Shown piece by piece: positions 18,044-28,200 of a DNA stretch of 64,000 nt. Position 1 is the stretch's first letter. The number at the start of each line of letters is the position of its first letter. The DNA is taken from NCBI RefSeq assembly GCF_000373245.1, contig NZ_KB890739.1:993080-1057079 (forward strand). Direction: 5' to 3'. The notes under the pieces were generated by a model. The model saw only the letters and a list, made by a program, of their open reading frames with translations. It searched no databases and was not told the DNA's origin. The DNA is from Echinicola pacifica DSM 19836 (GTDB lineage Bacteria; Bacteroidota; Bacteroidia; Cytophagales; Cyclobacteriaceae). The position numbers were made by a program, and so were the translations under genes.

Positions 18044-19603
18044 ATGAAATTATATATTAATAAAAAAGTAGCCGCTTTGACTTTGGGGATGTCATTGGTC
18101 TTCATCTCGGGCTGTGACAAGGACCTGTTGGATCAGACCAACCCCAATGCCATCACTCCAGATACCTTCTGGAGAAATGCGGATGATGCCAAGAAGGCCA
18201 TCGTCGGGGCTTATAGTCCCTTCTCTGATATTTGGTACTATAGCCGCATGGAGATTTTTGCCTCCGATTATCGCGATGATATTGTCAATGGATTTGGCAC
18301 CTCGGACCGTACTAACCCCGGGCGATTTGAAGGAACCGCCATCGGCAATGTGAACCTTTGGGTATGGACCACAGTATGGAAGATCATCTCCCGTTCCAAT
18401 GAGGTGATCGCCAATGTGCCGGCAATAGAAATGAATGAAGAGGATAAGAAGAATATTATTGGCGAAGCCCATTTCTTACGCGCCCTGAATTACTTCAATG
18501 CCGTCAACAACTGGCTGAATATCCCTCTGATTACAGAGCCAATAGCCTCTATAGAAGCCGCGAAGGAAGTGACTCAGGCAGCTCCGGAATTGGTCTGGGA
18601 ACAGATCATTACCGACCTCAAGAAGGCCCAGGAAATGCTTCCATCCAGCTGGGGACCTGCCAATATCGGCCGGGCTACCTCGGGTGCTGCCACCGCCATG
18701 CTGGGCAAAGCCTACCTATATACCAAGGACTATTCCTCCGCAAGCGCTGAGTTTGCAAAGATCATGGACGGTCAGTATCAATTGACAGATAACTATGCCG
18801 ATAACTTTAGCTCTTTTTCTGAGAATAACGAGGAGTCCATCTTCGAAATCCAGTTTACCCTCGACGATAACCGAGGCTGGGGAGGCGATGCTGCCGGGAT
18901 AGGCAGAACCAATTCCTTTACTCCCGATCTCGCGCCTCAGGGCTTCACCGGCCAGGATGGAATGCGGATCAATGACTGGGTGCTGGACCTGTTCCTAGAC
19001 GAAAGAACGGTGAATGGGCAGATTGACCCGAGGGCTTTTAATACGCTTTTCTGGAGAACTGATGAGACCACCAGCTATGAGGGCGAGGTACTTCAATCTT
19101 CCATCTATAGCGGTAAGAAGTATAATGAGGTCTATGGACCGGATGAAAATAGGGTGTTTGGCAAGAAATACCTCGGACTGGATGAGGGCGTGACCACTTC
19201 CAATTTTCAGGAGTCACCAAATAACCTTCGCCTTATTCGCTATGCGGACGTATTGCTGATGTATGCCGAGGCTGAGCTTATGGCCAATGGCGGAACTGCC
19301 ACTCAGGCGGCTGTAAATGCTGTAAACCTCGTGAGAGCCCGAGCAGATATGCCTGCCTTTGGCCTCAATATGTCCCTTCAAGATGTCATAGACGAGCGTG
19401 TAAAAGAACTGTCCCTAGAGAGAGTTCGGTATTTTGACCTGCTCCGCTGGGGATTGGTGAAAGAGAAAATCGTGGATACCCCGGGGATAAAATCCGAAAG
19501 CGGTGGTACCGGCGCCTATCGTCCTGGTAGAGAATACCTGGACTTGCCACAGAATGAATTTAATAATAACTCGAACCTGAAACATAATCCAGGCTACGAA
19601 TAA
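18044..19603 (+). CDS. susD: SusD-like glycan-binding lipoprotein (SusD-1)
   Basis: 519 residues with a lipobox (FISGC, C at about residue 24) and the N-terminal DLLDQTNPNAITPDTFW block typical of SusD/RagB proteins. Four TPR-like helix pairs follow, with the C-terminal landmark LRLIRYADVLLMYAEAEL and ELSLERVRYFDLLRWG. It is the lid of SusC-1 on the cell surface and captures oligosaccharide. An intrinsic terminator follows directly, separating it from the FG-GAP gene. Confidence 0.95.
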   Translation: MKLYINKKVAALTLGMSLVFISGCDKDLLDQTNPNAITPDTFWRNADDAKKAIVGAYSPFSDIWYYSRMEIFASDYRDDIVNGFGTSDRTNPGRFEGTAIGNVNLWVWTTVWKIISRSNEVIANVPAIEMNEEDKKNIIGEAHFLRALNYFNAVNNWLNIPLITEPIASIEAAKEVTQAAPELVWEQIITDLKKAQEMLPSSWGPANIGRATSGAATAMLGKAYLYTKDYSSASAEFAKIMDGQYQLTDNYADNFSSFSENNEESIFEIQFTLDDNRGWGGDAAGIGRTNSFTPDLAPQGFTGQDGMRINDWVLDLFLDERTVNGQIDPRAFNTLFWRTDETTSYEGEVLQSSIYSGKKYNEVYGPDENRVFGKKYLGLDEGVTTSNFQESPNNLRLIRYADVLLMYAEAELMANGGTATQAAVNAVNLVRARADMPAFGLNMSLQDVIDERVKELSLERVRYFDLLRWGLVKEKIVDTPGIKSESGGTGAYRPGREYLDLPQNEFNNNSNLKHNPGYE

Positions 19604-19611
19604 ATTATCTT

Positions 19612-19641
19612 AAAGGTGCTGCTTTTGGAGCAGCACCTTTT
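19612..19641 (+). terminator. Intrinsic terminator after SusD-1
   Basis: An 11-bp perfect stem (19612-19622 with 19630-19640), 7-base loop and a T run at the 3' side. Being only 29 bases before the next ATG, it probably lowers but does not abolish expression of the FG-GAP gene. Confidence 0.85.
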
Positions 19642-19669
19642 AGCTTTGCTATAAACCCCCGGATTGCCT

Positions 19670-22600
19670 ATGAACTACGCTTACCCCATCATAACCTTCG
19701 GATTATTCTATCTCTTTACCGCCTGTACACCAGAAGACAGCCGAGATACCACTAAGGCAGCTTTATTCCAAAAGGTGGCTCCCAGCCATTCCAACGTGGA
19801 TTTTGCCAATGATATTATAGAAAACGATACCCTGAATTATTTCAACTTCCCCTACCTCTATATGGGCGGTGGCGTGGCCATTGGGGATATCAATGGGGAT
19901 GATCTGCCCGATATTTACTTTACAGGAAATCACCAGGCCAATAAACTTTACCTGAATAAAGGCGATTTTACCTTTGAGGACATCTCACTATCTGCGGGAG
20001 TCCAGGGGGATGATCGCTGGTACACCGGGGCCCTGATGCATGACTTTAATCAGGACGGCTGGCTGGACCTTTACCTATGTGTTTCAGGGAAATCCGGAAA
20101 TACTGAAAATCAATTATATATCAATAACCAGGACCAAACCTTCACCGAGTCTGCTCGCGAGTATGGCTTGGCGGATAAGGGACATTCGATTCATGCCACC
20201 AGCATCGATTATGATCGGGATGGACTCATGGACTTGTTTGTGGCCAACTATCCCTTAGTACCTGTAAGCCAGGGCAACCTATTCTATAAGGAGCTGATGG
20301 ACCAAAATAAACCGGAGGACTCCGGACATCTCTATCGAAATACGGGGAAGGGGACTTTTGAGGAGCTGAGCGCCGAAGCAGGAGTTCAGCGATTTGGCCT
20401 GACACTGGGCCTGATGGCGGCGGATTTTAATGGAGACGGTTGGGATGACCTTTACCTTTCTAATGACTTTAATGTACCGGATTACCTCTATATCAATCAA
20501 AATGATGGCACCTTCCGTGAGCAGCTCCAGGCCTCCATGGCACAGACGAGCATGTTTGGGATGGGGATAGATGCGGCGGATTTCAATCGTGATGGCTTAT
20601 TGGATTTGGTGCAGGTGGATATGACCCCCGAGGATCACCTGCGCTCCAAAACCAATATGGCCAGCATGAGCCCGAGGACTTTTTATGAAGCCATTCAGCT
20701 GGGTTTTCATCATCAATATATGCAGAATAGCCTGCAGCTAAACAATGGTACCGATCAGGGCATACCTGTTTTTAGCAATATTGCAAGGTATGCAGGGCTG
20801 GCGACCACCGACTGGAGCTGGGCACCGCTGATGGCCGACCTAGACAATGACGGCTGGATGGACCTTTTTATTACCAATGGCATGAAAAGAGATGTCAATA
20901 ATAATGACGTGAATCAGGAATTCGACAATCAATCTTTTTTTGGAAATGACCTCGTCCTTGATATCAACAAACTTCCGAGTACGCCCATTTCCAACTATGC
21001 CTTTCAAAATATCAATGGGCTGGACTTTCAGAAGGTCACCAGCGAATGGGGTCTGGATCATCCCGGCTTTTCCAATGGCCTGGCTTATGCCGATTTGGAT
21101 GCAGATGGACAGCTGGATTTGGTGATCAATAACCTTAGTGAAGCAGCATCTATTTACAAAAACACCGGCAATGAATCCCGATTTTTAAGGGTCAAACTCC
21201 AGGGGCCAAGCTCAAACTCCTCAGGAATAGGAGCCAAAGTTTGGCTTTACAGTCAGGGAAAGATACAATACCAACAGCTCAATCCATCACGGGGCTTCCA
21301 GTCTAGCGTGGAGCCGATCTTACATTTTGGACTCGGGGCAGCAGCAGTGGACTCCCTCCTCGTGCAGTGGCCTGATGGCAATACTCAAAGCCTAAAAAAC
21401 ACGCCCATCAATCAGCTGCTTCTCCTGAAACATCAGGAGTCAACAGCACACAAAGCAAGCAGCAAAGCGCCGCAGCCATGGTTTGAGGACATCACGGAGT
21501 CGGCAAATATAGACTTTCTGCATCAGGAAGATGCCTATGATGACTTTCAGTATGAGCCCTTATTACCTCATCGCAATTCGCAGATGGGACCAGCGCTGGC
21601 AGCGGCAGATGTCAATGGCGATGGGCTGGATGACTTCTATATCGGCAATGGAGCAGGATTTTCCAGCCAGCTATATATGCAAAATACCCAAGGGAAATTT
21701 GATCTGGTGGAGGGGCCTTGGCAGGCGGATAGCGCCTATGAGGATACCGGGGCGATATGGCTGGATGCCGATGGCGACGGCGACCTCGACCTGTACGTGG
21801 TGAGTGGAGGCAATGATAACAGCAAGCCCGGGGAATTCTTCCAGGACCGATTGTATATGCAGACATCCGCAGGATTTATAAAACACAGGCATGCTACCCT
21901 GGCCACCCGGGGTATTAGTGGGCAGGTGGTCCAGCCCTTCGATTATGAGGGCGATGGCGACCTGGACCTGTTCATTCCTGGCAGGATAGTGCCTGGCAAA
22001 TATCCCAATGCCGCTCCCAGCGTTTTCCTGATCAATCAAGGCGGTCAGGATCAGCATTTACAGTATATTGCCTTGGAGGAGTCTCTTGGACTTGGGGAGC
22101 TAGGTCTGGTGACCGATGTGCAGGTGGAGGATTTTACCGGCAATGGCAGGCAGGACCTGCTGCTGGTGGGAGAATGGATGAATATCAGCCTATACGAAAA
22201 TACACCAAGCGGCTGGGTGGACCTCTCCGCGGATAAGGGGCTGAAGGATAGCCGAGGATGGTGGAATTGTATTCAGGAAACCGACCTGGATCAGGATGGA
22301 AAGAAGGATTATATCATAGGAAACCTAGGGTTGAATTATAAATATAAGACTAGCAAAAAGTCTCCATTCACCATTTATGCCAATGATTTTGATGAGAATG
22401 GCAGCCAAGATATCGTGCTGAGCTATGAGAAGAAGGGCAAGCTACTTCCGGTAAGGGGAAGGGAATGTTCCTCTCAGCAGGTGCCCGCTATCGCCAAGCG
22501 ATTTGAGACCTACGAGGCTTTTGCTAATGCCAGCCTGGAGGAGATCTATGGAAAGAATATGTTGGAGAATTCCCTGCATTATGAGGTGAATACCTTCCGG

Positions 22601-22972
22601 TCTATTTGGCTACACCGCGATGATAAGGGTGGGTTTGTACTAAGTGATTTGCCGGAGGCAATGCAACTGTCCGCTATCCGGACCATGGTGCCTCTCCAGC
22701 TCAATTCGGACCAGATTATGGATTATATTGCAGCAGGAAACCTGTACCAGTCGGAGGTGGAGACTCCCCGCAATGATGCAGGAATAGGAACGGTGATGGT
22801 GGGCCAGGGTGATGGAAGTTTGGAAGCGATTCCTGCCTCCCAAACCGGGCTTTTCATAAGAGGAGAGGTGAGCAATACTGCGAGCTTGAATATGGCTGGA
22901 GGAGGCAAAGCAATCGTCTTTGCCATCAATTCGGGGAAATGTAAAGTGCTGAAGGTAATCGGGGAACGATAA
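19670..22972 (+). CDS. FG-GAP repeat / ASPIC-UnbV (CRTAC1-like) surface lipoprotein
   Basis: About 1100 residues; ATG 19670 is preferred over the TTG at 19664. The signal ends in a lipobox (FTACTPE). It carries many FG-GAP/VCBS repeats with calcium-binding DxDxDGxxDL loops (GDINGDDLPDIYFTG, DADGDGDLDLYVVSGG and others) forming one or two beta propellers. An ASPIC/UnbV domain lies at about residues 505-580 (GIGAKVWLYSQGK ... ILHFGLG). Such proteins accompany many SusC/D pairs in marine Bacteroidota; binding of glycan or protein at the cell surface is likely but its exact job is unknown. The stop overlaps the next start by one base (TAATG), so it is translationally coupled to the DUF255 gene. 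Confidence 0.85.
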   Translation: MNYAYPIITFGLFYLFTACTPEDSRDTTKAALFQKVAPSHSNVDFANDIIENDTLNYFNFPYLYMGGGVAIGDINGDDLPDIYFTGNHQANKLYLNKGDFTFEDISLSAGVQGDDRWYTGALMHDFNQDGWLDLYLCVSGKSGNTENQLYINNQDQTFTESAREYGLADKGHSIHATSIDYDRDGLMDLFVANYPLVPVSQGNLFYKELMDQNKPEDSGHLYRNTGKGTFEELSAEAGVQRFGLTLGLMAADFNGDGWDDLYLSNDFNVPDYLYINQNDGTFREQLQASMAQTSMFGMGIDAADFNRDGLLDLVQVDMTPEDHLRSKTNMASMSPRTFYEAIQLGFHHQYMQNSLQLNNGTDQGIPVFSNIARYAGLATTDWSWAPLMADLDNDGWMDLFITNGMKRDVNNNDVNQEFDNQSFFGNDLVLDINKLPSTPISNYAFQNINGLDFQKVTSEWGLDHPGFSNGLAYADLDADGQLDLVINNLSEAASIYKNTGNESRFLRVKLQGPSSNSSGIGAKVWLYSQGKIQYQQLNPSRGFQSSVEPILHFGLGAAAVDSLLVQWPDGNTQSLKNTPINQLLLLKHQESTAHKASSKAPQPWFEDITESANIDFLHQEDAYDDFQYEPLLPHRNSQMGPALAAADVNGDGLDDFYIGNGAGFSSQLYMQNTQGKFDLVEGPWQADSAYEDTGAIWLDADGDGDLDLYVVSGGNDNSKPGEFFQDRLYMQTSAGFIKHRHATLATRGISGQVVQPFDYEGDGDLDLFIPGRIVPGKYPNAAPSVFLINQGGQDQHLQYIALEESLGLGELGLVTDVQVEDFTGNGRQDLLLVGEWMNISLYENTPSGWVDLSADKGLKDSRGWWNCIQETDLDQDGKKDYIIGNLGLNYKYKTSKKSPFTIYANDFDENGSQDIVLSYEKKGKLLPVRGRECSSQQVPAIAKRFETYEAFANASLEEIYGKNMLENSLHYEVNTFRSIWLHRDDKGGFVLSDLPEAMQLSAIRTMVPLQLNSDQIMDYIAAGNLYQSEVETPRNDAGIGTVMVGQGDGSLEAIPASQTGLFIRGEVSNTASLNMAGGGKAIVFAINSGKCKVLKVIGER

Positions 22973-25119
22973 TGAGAGTAAGAAGAGTAAGTTTTGAATA
23001 TTACAGAAATAATCGGTTTTTGCTGCTGCTGATAGGGGCACTTGGGCTATGGGGATGTGCGAGGAATTCCTCTCAGAGTCCACCGCTCAATGCGCTTTCT
23101 GAGGCGATCAGTCCCTATCTGCGGCAGCATGCAGATAATCCAGTCCTGTGGCAAGAGTGGTCCGATAAGGCACTGCAGCAGGCTGCGGATGAAAATAAGC
23201 TGCTCGTAATCAGCATAGGCTATGCCTCCTGCCACTGGTGTCATGTGATGGAGGAGGAGACCTTTATGGATAGCACCGCCGCTGCAGTGATGAATACTCA
23301 CTTTGTCGCCTTGAAGATAGACCGTGAAGAACGCCCGGATATAGACCAGATCTATACCAAGGCCGCCGTCCTGCTCAATGGCTCCAGTGGATGGCCACTC
23401 AATATCATCGCTCTGCCAGATGGTCGCCCGCTGGCCGCAGTCACCTACCTTCCTACCGACCGCTGGATTCAGCTGCTGGACCGCGCCAGCCAACTGTATC
23501 GTGATAATCCCAATGCGCTCTTGGAGCAGGCGAATAGCATTGCCGAAGGCGTGAAAAAATCGGAACCCCTCCCCCTGGAAGGTCAGGGTGCCGAGCAGAA
23601 TGCCGATGATTACCTGGGCTTTTATAGCAGTCTTAGCCCAGCCTTTGATCCTATAAATGGCGGACTTAGGGAAGAACAGAAGTTCCCACGAGTCGCCCTA
23701 TGGCAGGCCCTGCTGGAATATGGGGCCTATACCCAAAACCCCTCTGCCTTGGAGGCAGTGGAGCGCAACCTAAAGGCGATGGCTAGCGGAGGAATATACG
23801 ATCATGTAGGCGGTGGATTCGCACGATATACCACGGATGCCCAATGGCATATCCCTCATTTTGAGAAGATGCTTTATGATAATGCCCAGCTCCTGAGCCT
23901 CTATGCGCGGGCGCAGCGGTATTATGATGAGCCTGTATATGAGGAACTTATCCGGCAGACGAGTACCTTCATGACCACCCATTTCCGTTCCCCCCAGGGG
24001 GGGTATTATGCTTCTTTCAATGCCGTCTCGGAAGATGGAGAAGGAAAATACTATACCTGGACCAAAGCGGACCTGGAAGACCTCCTCGATGAGGAGCAGC
24101 AGCAGGTGTTTTTTGAGTTGTATGCAGTGACAGAAGGTGGCAATTGGAAGGATGGCGAAAATGTCATTTACCAGAAACATAGCAGAGAGGAAGCGGCCAT
24201 ATCCTTGGGCATTAGCCAGCCAAGGGTCAAGGAGCTAATGGCGGATGCCAAAAAGCTGCTGAATAAGGAGCGAGAGAAAAGGAAGGCCCCATCCATAGAT
24301 GATAAGGTGATCACCGGCTGGAATGCGATGATGCTGAAGGCATTTACAGAAGTGTATCAAAGTACTGGCGAGGAGGAGACGATGCAGCAGGCCCTGGACC
24401 TGGCGGAGTTTATCAGCGAAAACCTGCAGCAGGATAGCGGGGAATTATCGAGGGTCTTTCACCCGGATTATGGGAATTCTGGCCAGGGTTTTCTGGATGA
24501 TTATGCCCACTGGATCGATGCGCTGATCAGCCTGTATCAGACCAGCCTAGACAAGAAGTGGCTGGATCTGGCCCTGAAGACCAGCGACTATGTCCTGAGA
24601 AATTTCAGTCAGGAGGATTCTCCTATGTTTACCTATTCTGCGATTTCTAAGCAAGCACTGTATGCCTCTGATGTGCCCCTCTATGATGCGGATACCCCAT
24701 CTCCAAATGCTCTGATGGCACATAACCTCAGTCTGCTCGGCACCCTCTATGAGCGTAAGGAGCTCCTGCAAAAATCCCGGGATATGCTAGCAGCCATGGA
24801 CTTCCATGCCCCGGCTTATGCCACAGGTATCGCTAGCTGGTGGCAGCTGCTGGGAGCCCATTCCTTAGGCCTAAATGAGGTGGCCATCTTGGGCTCTGAA
24901 GCCCAAACGAAGCTGAAAAGTATGCAGAAAAGCTACCTGCCTTTTACCTTGTTCCTGGGGGGAGATACCGAAAACCTGCCCCTGCTCCAACAAAAGCGGG
25001 TCGCTGGGAAAACGATGATTTATGTCTGTCGAAATAAAACTTGCAAGCTCCCCGTTGAACTCCCGCAACAGGCTGTAAGTCAAATCAGGAGTGAAAATAG
25101 CCCACAATTGTTTAAGTAA
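22972..25119 (+). CDS. DUF255 thioredoxin-fold / (alpha/alpha)6-barrel lipoprotein (YyaL/SSP411 family)
   Basis: 715 residues with lipobox LWGC near residue 29. The thioredoxin-like domain (about 45-200) has the family landmarks SPYLRQHADNPVLWQEW, SIGYASCHWCHVM (a CHWC active-site motif) and DREERPDID. The remainder is an alpha-rich barrel (WHIPHFEKMLYDNAQLL; ITGWNAMML) like N-acylglucosamine-epimerase folds. Function is not settled: redox or sugar-isomerising roles have been suggested for the family. Unusual here is the lipid anchor and the translational coupling to a surface FG-GAP protein within a polysaccharide locus. Confidence 0.85.
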   Translation: MRVRRVSFEYYRNNRFLLLLIGALGLWGCARNSSQSPPLNALSEAISPYLRQHADNPVLWQEWSDKALQQAADENKLLVISIGYASCHWCHVMEEETFMDSTAAAVMNTHFVALKIDREERPDIDQIYTKAAVLLNGSSGWPLNIIALPDGRPLAAVTYLPTDRWIQLLDRASQLYRDNPNALLEQANSIAEGVKKSEPLPLEGQGAEQNADDYLGFYSSLSPAFDPINGGLREEQKFPRVALWQALLEYGAYTQNPSALEAVERNLKAMASGGIYDHVGGGFARYTTDAQWHIPHFEKMLYDNAQLLSLYARAQRYYDEPVYEELIRQTSTFMTTHFRSPQGGYYASFNAVSEDGEGKYYTWTKADLEDLLDEEQQQVFFELYAVTEGGNWKDGENVIYQKHSREEAAISLGISQPRVKELMADAKKLLNKEREKRKAPSIDDKVITGWNAMMLKAFTEVYQSTGEEETMQQALDLAEFISENLQQDSGELSRVFHPDYGNSGQGFLDDYAHWIDALISLYQTSLDKKWLDLALKTSDYVLRNFSQEDSPMFTYSAISKQALYASDVPLYDADTPSPNALMAHNLSLLGTLYERKELLQKSRDMLAAMDFHAPAYATGIASWWQLLGAHSLGLNEVAILGSEAQTKLKSMQKSYLPFTLFLGGDTENLPLLQQKRVAGKTMIYVCRNKTCKLPVELPQQAVSQIRSENSPQLFK

Positions 25120-25286
25120 TAATTGAATAATATTAGTAAATATATCAGGTTGAAATTTATTCAAATGCTATATTGCTTCCGCATCCACCAATAGTGCTTA
25201 GGCGGTTTTTCCGCTAGAATATTGGATGTTTTCTTTAGGAGATTTCCGGAAGACAGCCACCCAAAACATAACCCAAAATATACGCA

Positions 25287-28200
25287 ATGAAATTGCTGAA
25301 GATACTATTTACCCTTTCCCTAAGCTGCGGCATATTCTTCTCAGGACATGCACAGTATCAGGATATTAATTTTGAGCATCTCACCACCGAGGAGGGCTTG
25401 TCTCAAAACGACGTAAATGCTATTGCCCAGGACAAGAATGGCTTTATGTGGTTTGGCACACATGATGGGCTAAACAAATATGATGGCTATAATTTTCAGG
25501 TCTTCCAGTCGGATCCCAATGACAGTACTTCGATCAGTAGTAATCTTATTTTTGCGCTAGCGGAAGATCCGAGAGGGTATCTATGGGTCGGTACCACGGG
25601 CAACGGCATCAGCTTATTGGACATTAGCAAGGAGAAATTTAAGCGTTTCTATCATAAGCCCGGGGGGCTCAATACCATTAATAATAACTATATCACTCAA
25701 ATACTGGTGTCCAGTGCTTCAGAAGTATGGGTAGGTTCCCAAAATGGGCTAAACCTCATCTATTCTGAGGACATGAAGAACTTCAGCATAGAGTCGTTTT
25801 TGTCGGTGGAAGAGGGCAATCTGACGGTGCAGTCCATCTATGAAGATCGCCAAAACACGATCTGGATTGGTACCTCACAGGGCCTCTATTATATGGATCG
25901 CAAGGAAGGCCGGTACACGGCCATGCCGGTGAAGAAATTTGAAGGATTGCTGGTCCGATCAATAAGCGAAAATTCTAAAGGCCAGCTATTAGTCAATGCT
26001 ACCAATAGGATTTTTATCAAAGAGGGCATCGACTTTGTCCCTACCGTATCGGGCAATTACCTTTCCCTTACTTCAGATGGAAAGGGAAGAATCTGGGCTG
26101 GGTCTAGCTCGGGGATCAATCTCCTCTCGGAGCAAGAAAAAGCACCATTCTTCAAATTGGAAAATGAATTTACCGTACATGTGGAGGACCATGGAAGCAT
26201 CAACAAAAACAATGTGAGATGCATCTATCGAGGGACTTCGGGGATCATGTGGATCGGCACCAATGGGGGCGGGGTCAATAAGGTGAATTTGGAGAAAAAG
26301 GGCTTCCGCGTGTACCGCAAGAATGTAAAGGAAGGGAGCATCAGCTATGACAAAATCCGGGCGATCTTTGAGGATTCTAAGAATGTCCTATGGATAGGCA
26401 CCGAGGGTGGAGGCTTAAATGTGGACTGGAATAATGCGGTGGGCGATCGCTACGAGTCATTTACCCATTATAAAAACACCATTAACAGCATCTTCAGCAT
26501 TGCGGAGACGGTGCTGGAGGATAAGCGAATAATTTGGATCGGCTCAGAAGATCAGAGCTTGTCCAGTGTGATTTTTGATAAAGCTGGCAATAGCACTGTG
26601 GACCTGGATTTTGGTCAGCGGCATAATATAAAAGGGGCGGTATTTGCGATCTGTAGTGACCGAAATAATACCATCTGGGTGGGCACCTATCACCAAGGCT
26701 TATATCGGCTTATCCCCAAAGGTAATGGGGATTATGAGGTGAGGAATTTCACCGAAAAAGATGGGCTTTCCCTTCATATGATCCGAAGTTTATTGCAGGA
26801 TAAACAAGGAAATCTATGGGTGGGAACGGGCAAGGGGTTGAATAAAATCAGCTATGAGGAGCTCTATAAGCCCAATCCGACTATCGAGGTATTTAAGAAT
26901 ATCCCTGGAGATGACAATTCCCTCGCTTATGATTATATCCTTGACTTGTATGAAACCCGTGAGGGGCAGATATGGGTGGGCACCTTTGGTGGTGGCCTCA
27001 ATAGGCTGATCGTGGATGGCAATGGTAAGTATTCTTTTAAGTCATTCAAAGAGGCGGACGGTCTTTCCAATAATGTCGTCAAAGGCATCCTGGAGGATAA
27101 TGATGGGTATATTTGGGTGTCCACCAATAAGGGGCTGAATAAATTTGACCCCTATGGTGGGGAGTTCAAGACCTATGATGTCACGGACGGGCTTCAGAGC
27201 AATGAGTTCAGTGAGCTGGCCGCTTTCAAGCGCCATGATGGGGAGATGCTCTTTGGGGGTGTCAACGGCTTCAATGCCTTCTACCCGGAGAAGATCAGGG
27301 ACAACCCTTTTAGACCAAAAGTCGCCATTACCGATTTTCAGATTTTCAATAAATCTGTCCCTTTGAATGTGCCATTTAATGGTCGGGTGATCCTAGACAA
27401 AGCTGTATATGAAAGCGATGAGATCCATCTGAAGTACTGGGAAAATAATTTCACCTTTGAATTTGCCGCCTTACACTATGCCGCGCCTAGCAAAAACCGG
27501 TACCGCTATAAGTTGGAGGGCTTTGACCATACGTGGACAGAAACCAGCGCTGAGCGGCGATTTGCCTCTTATACTAATATCGGGCATGGCGCCTATAAGC
27601 TGATGGTGCAGGCCGCCAATAATGATGGACTGTGGAACGAGCAGGAGGTGGCCAGCATTAAGGTGATTGTCGCTCCACCATTTTGGCTGACTTGGTGGGC
27701 CTATATTATTTACGCCCTCATGTTCAGCGGATTGCTTTATGGCGTGAGGAAATATACCTTGATAGGAATCCACAAAAAGCACCAACTGGAGGTGGAGCAC
27801 CTTACCATGGAAAAAACGGAGGAACTCCATCAGATGAAGCTTCGTTTTTTTACTAATATAAGCCATGAGTTCAGAACTCCACTCACGCTGATCCTCGGGC
27901 CACTGGAGCAGCTGCTGAAGTATAGCGGTGAATACAGTGCCACCGAAAGGAGCCGAATGTATGTCCTCATGCAGAAAAATGCCCGGCTATTGCTCAAATT
28001 GATCAATCAGCTGATGGACTTCAGGAAGATCGATCAGGGTAAAATGAAGCTATACCTTATAGAAGAAAATATCAGCAAATTTGTGGAGGACCTAGCGGAG
28101 CCTTTCCAGCTGATCGCCTCCAGCAAGGACATTTCCTTTGAGGTGGAGGTGCCGGATCAGGAGATCATCGGCCTGCTGGATCGGGATAAGGTCGAAAAAA

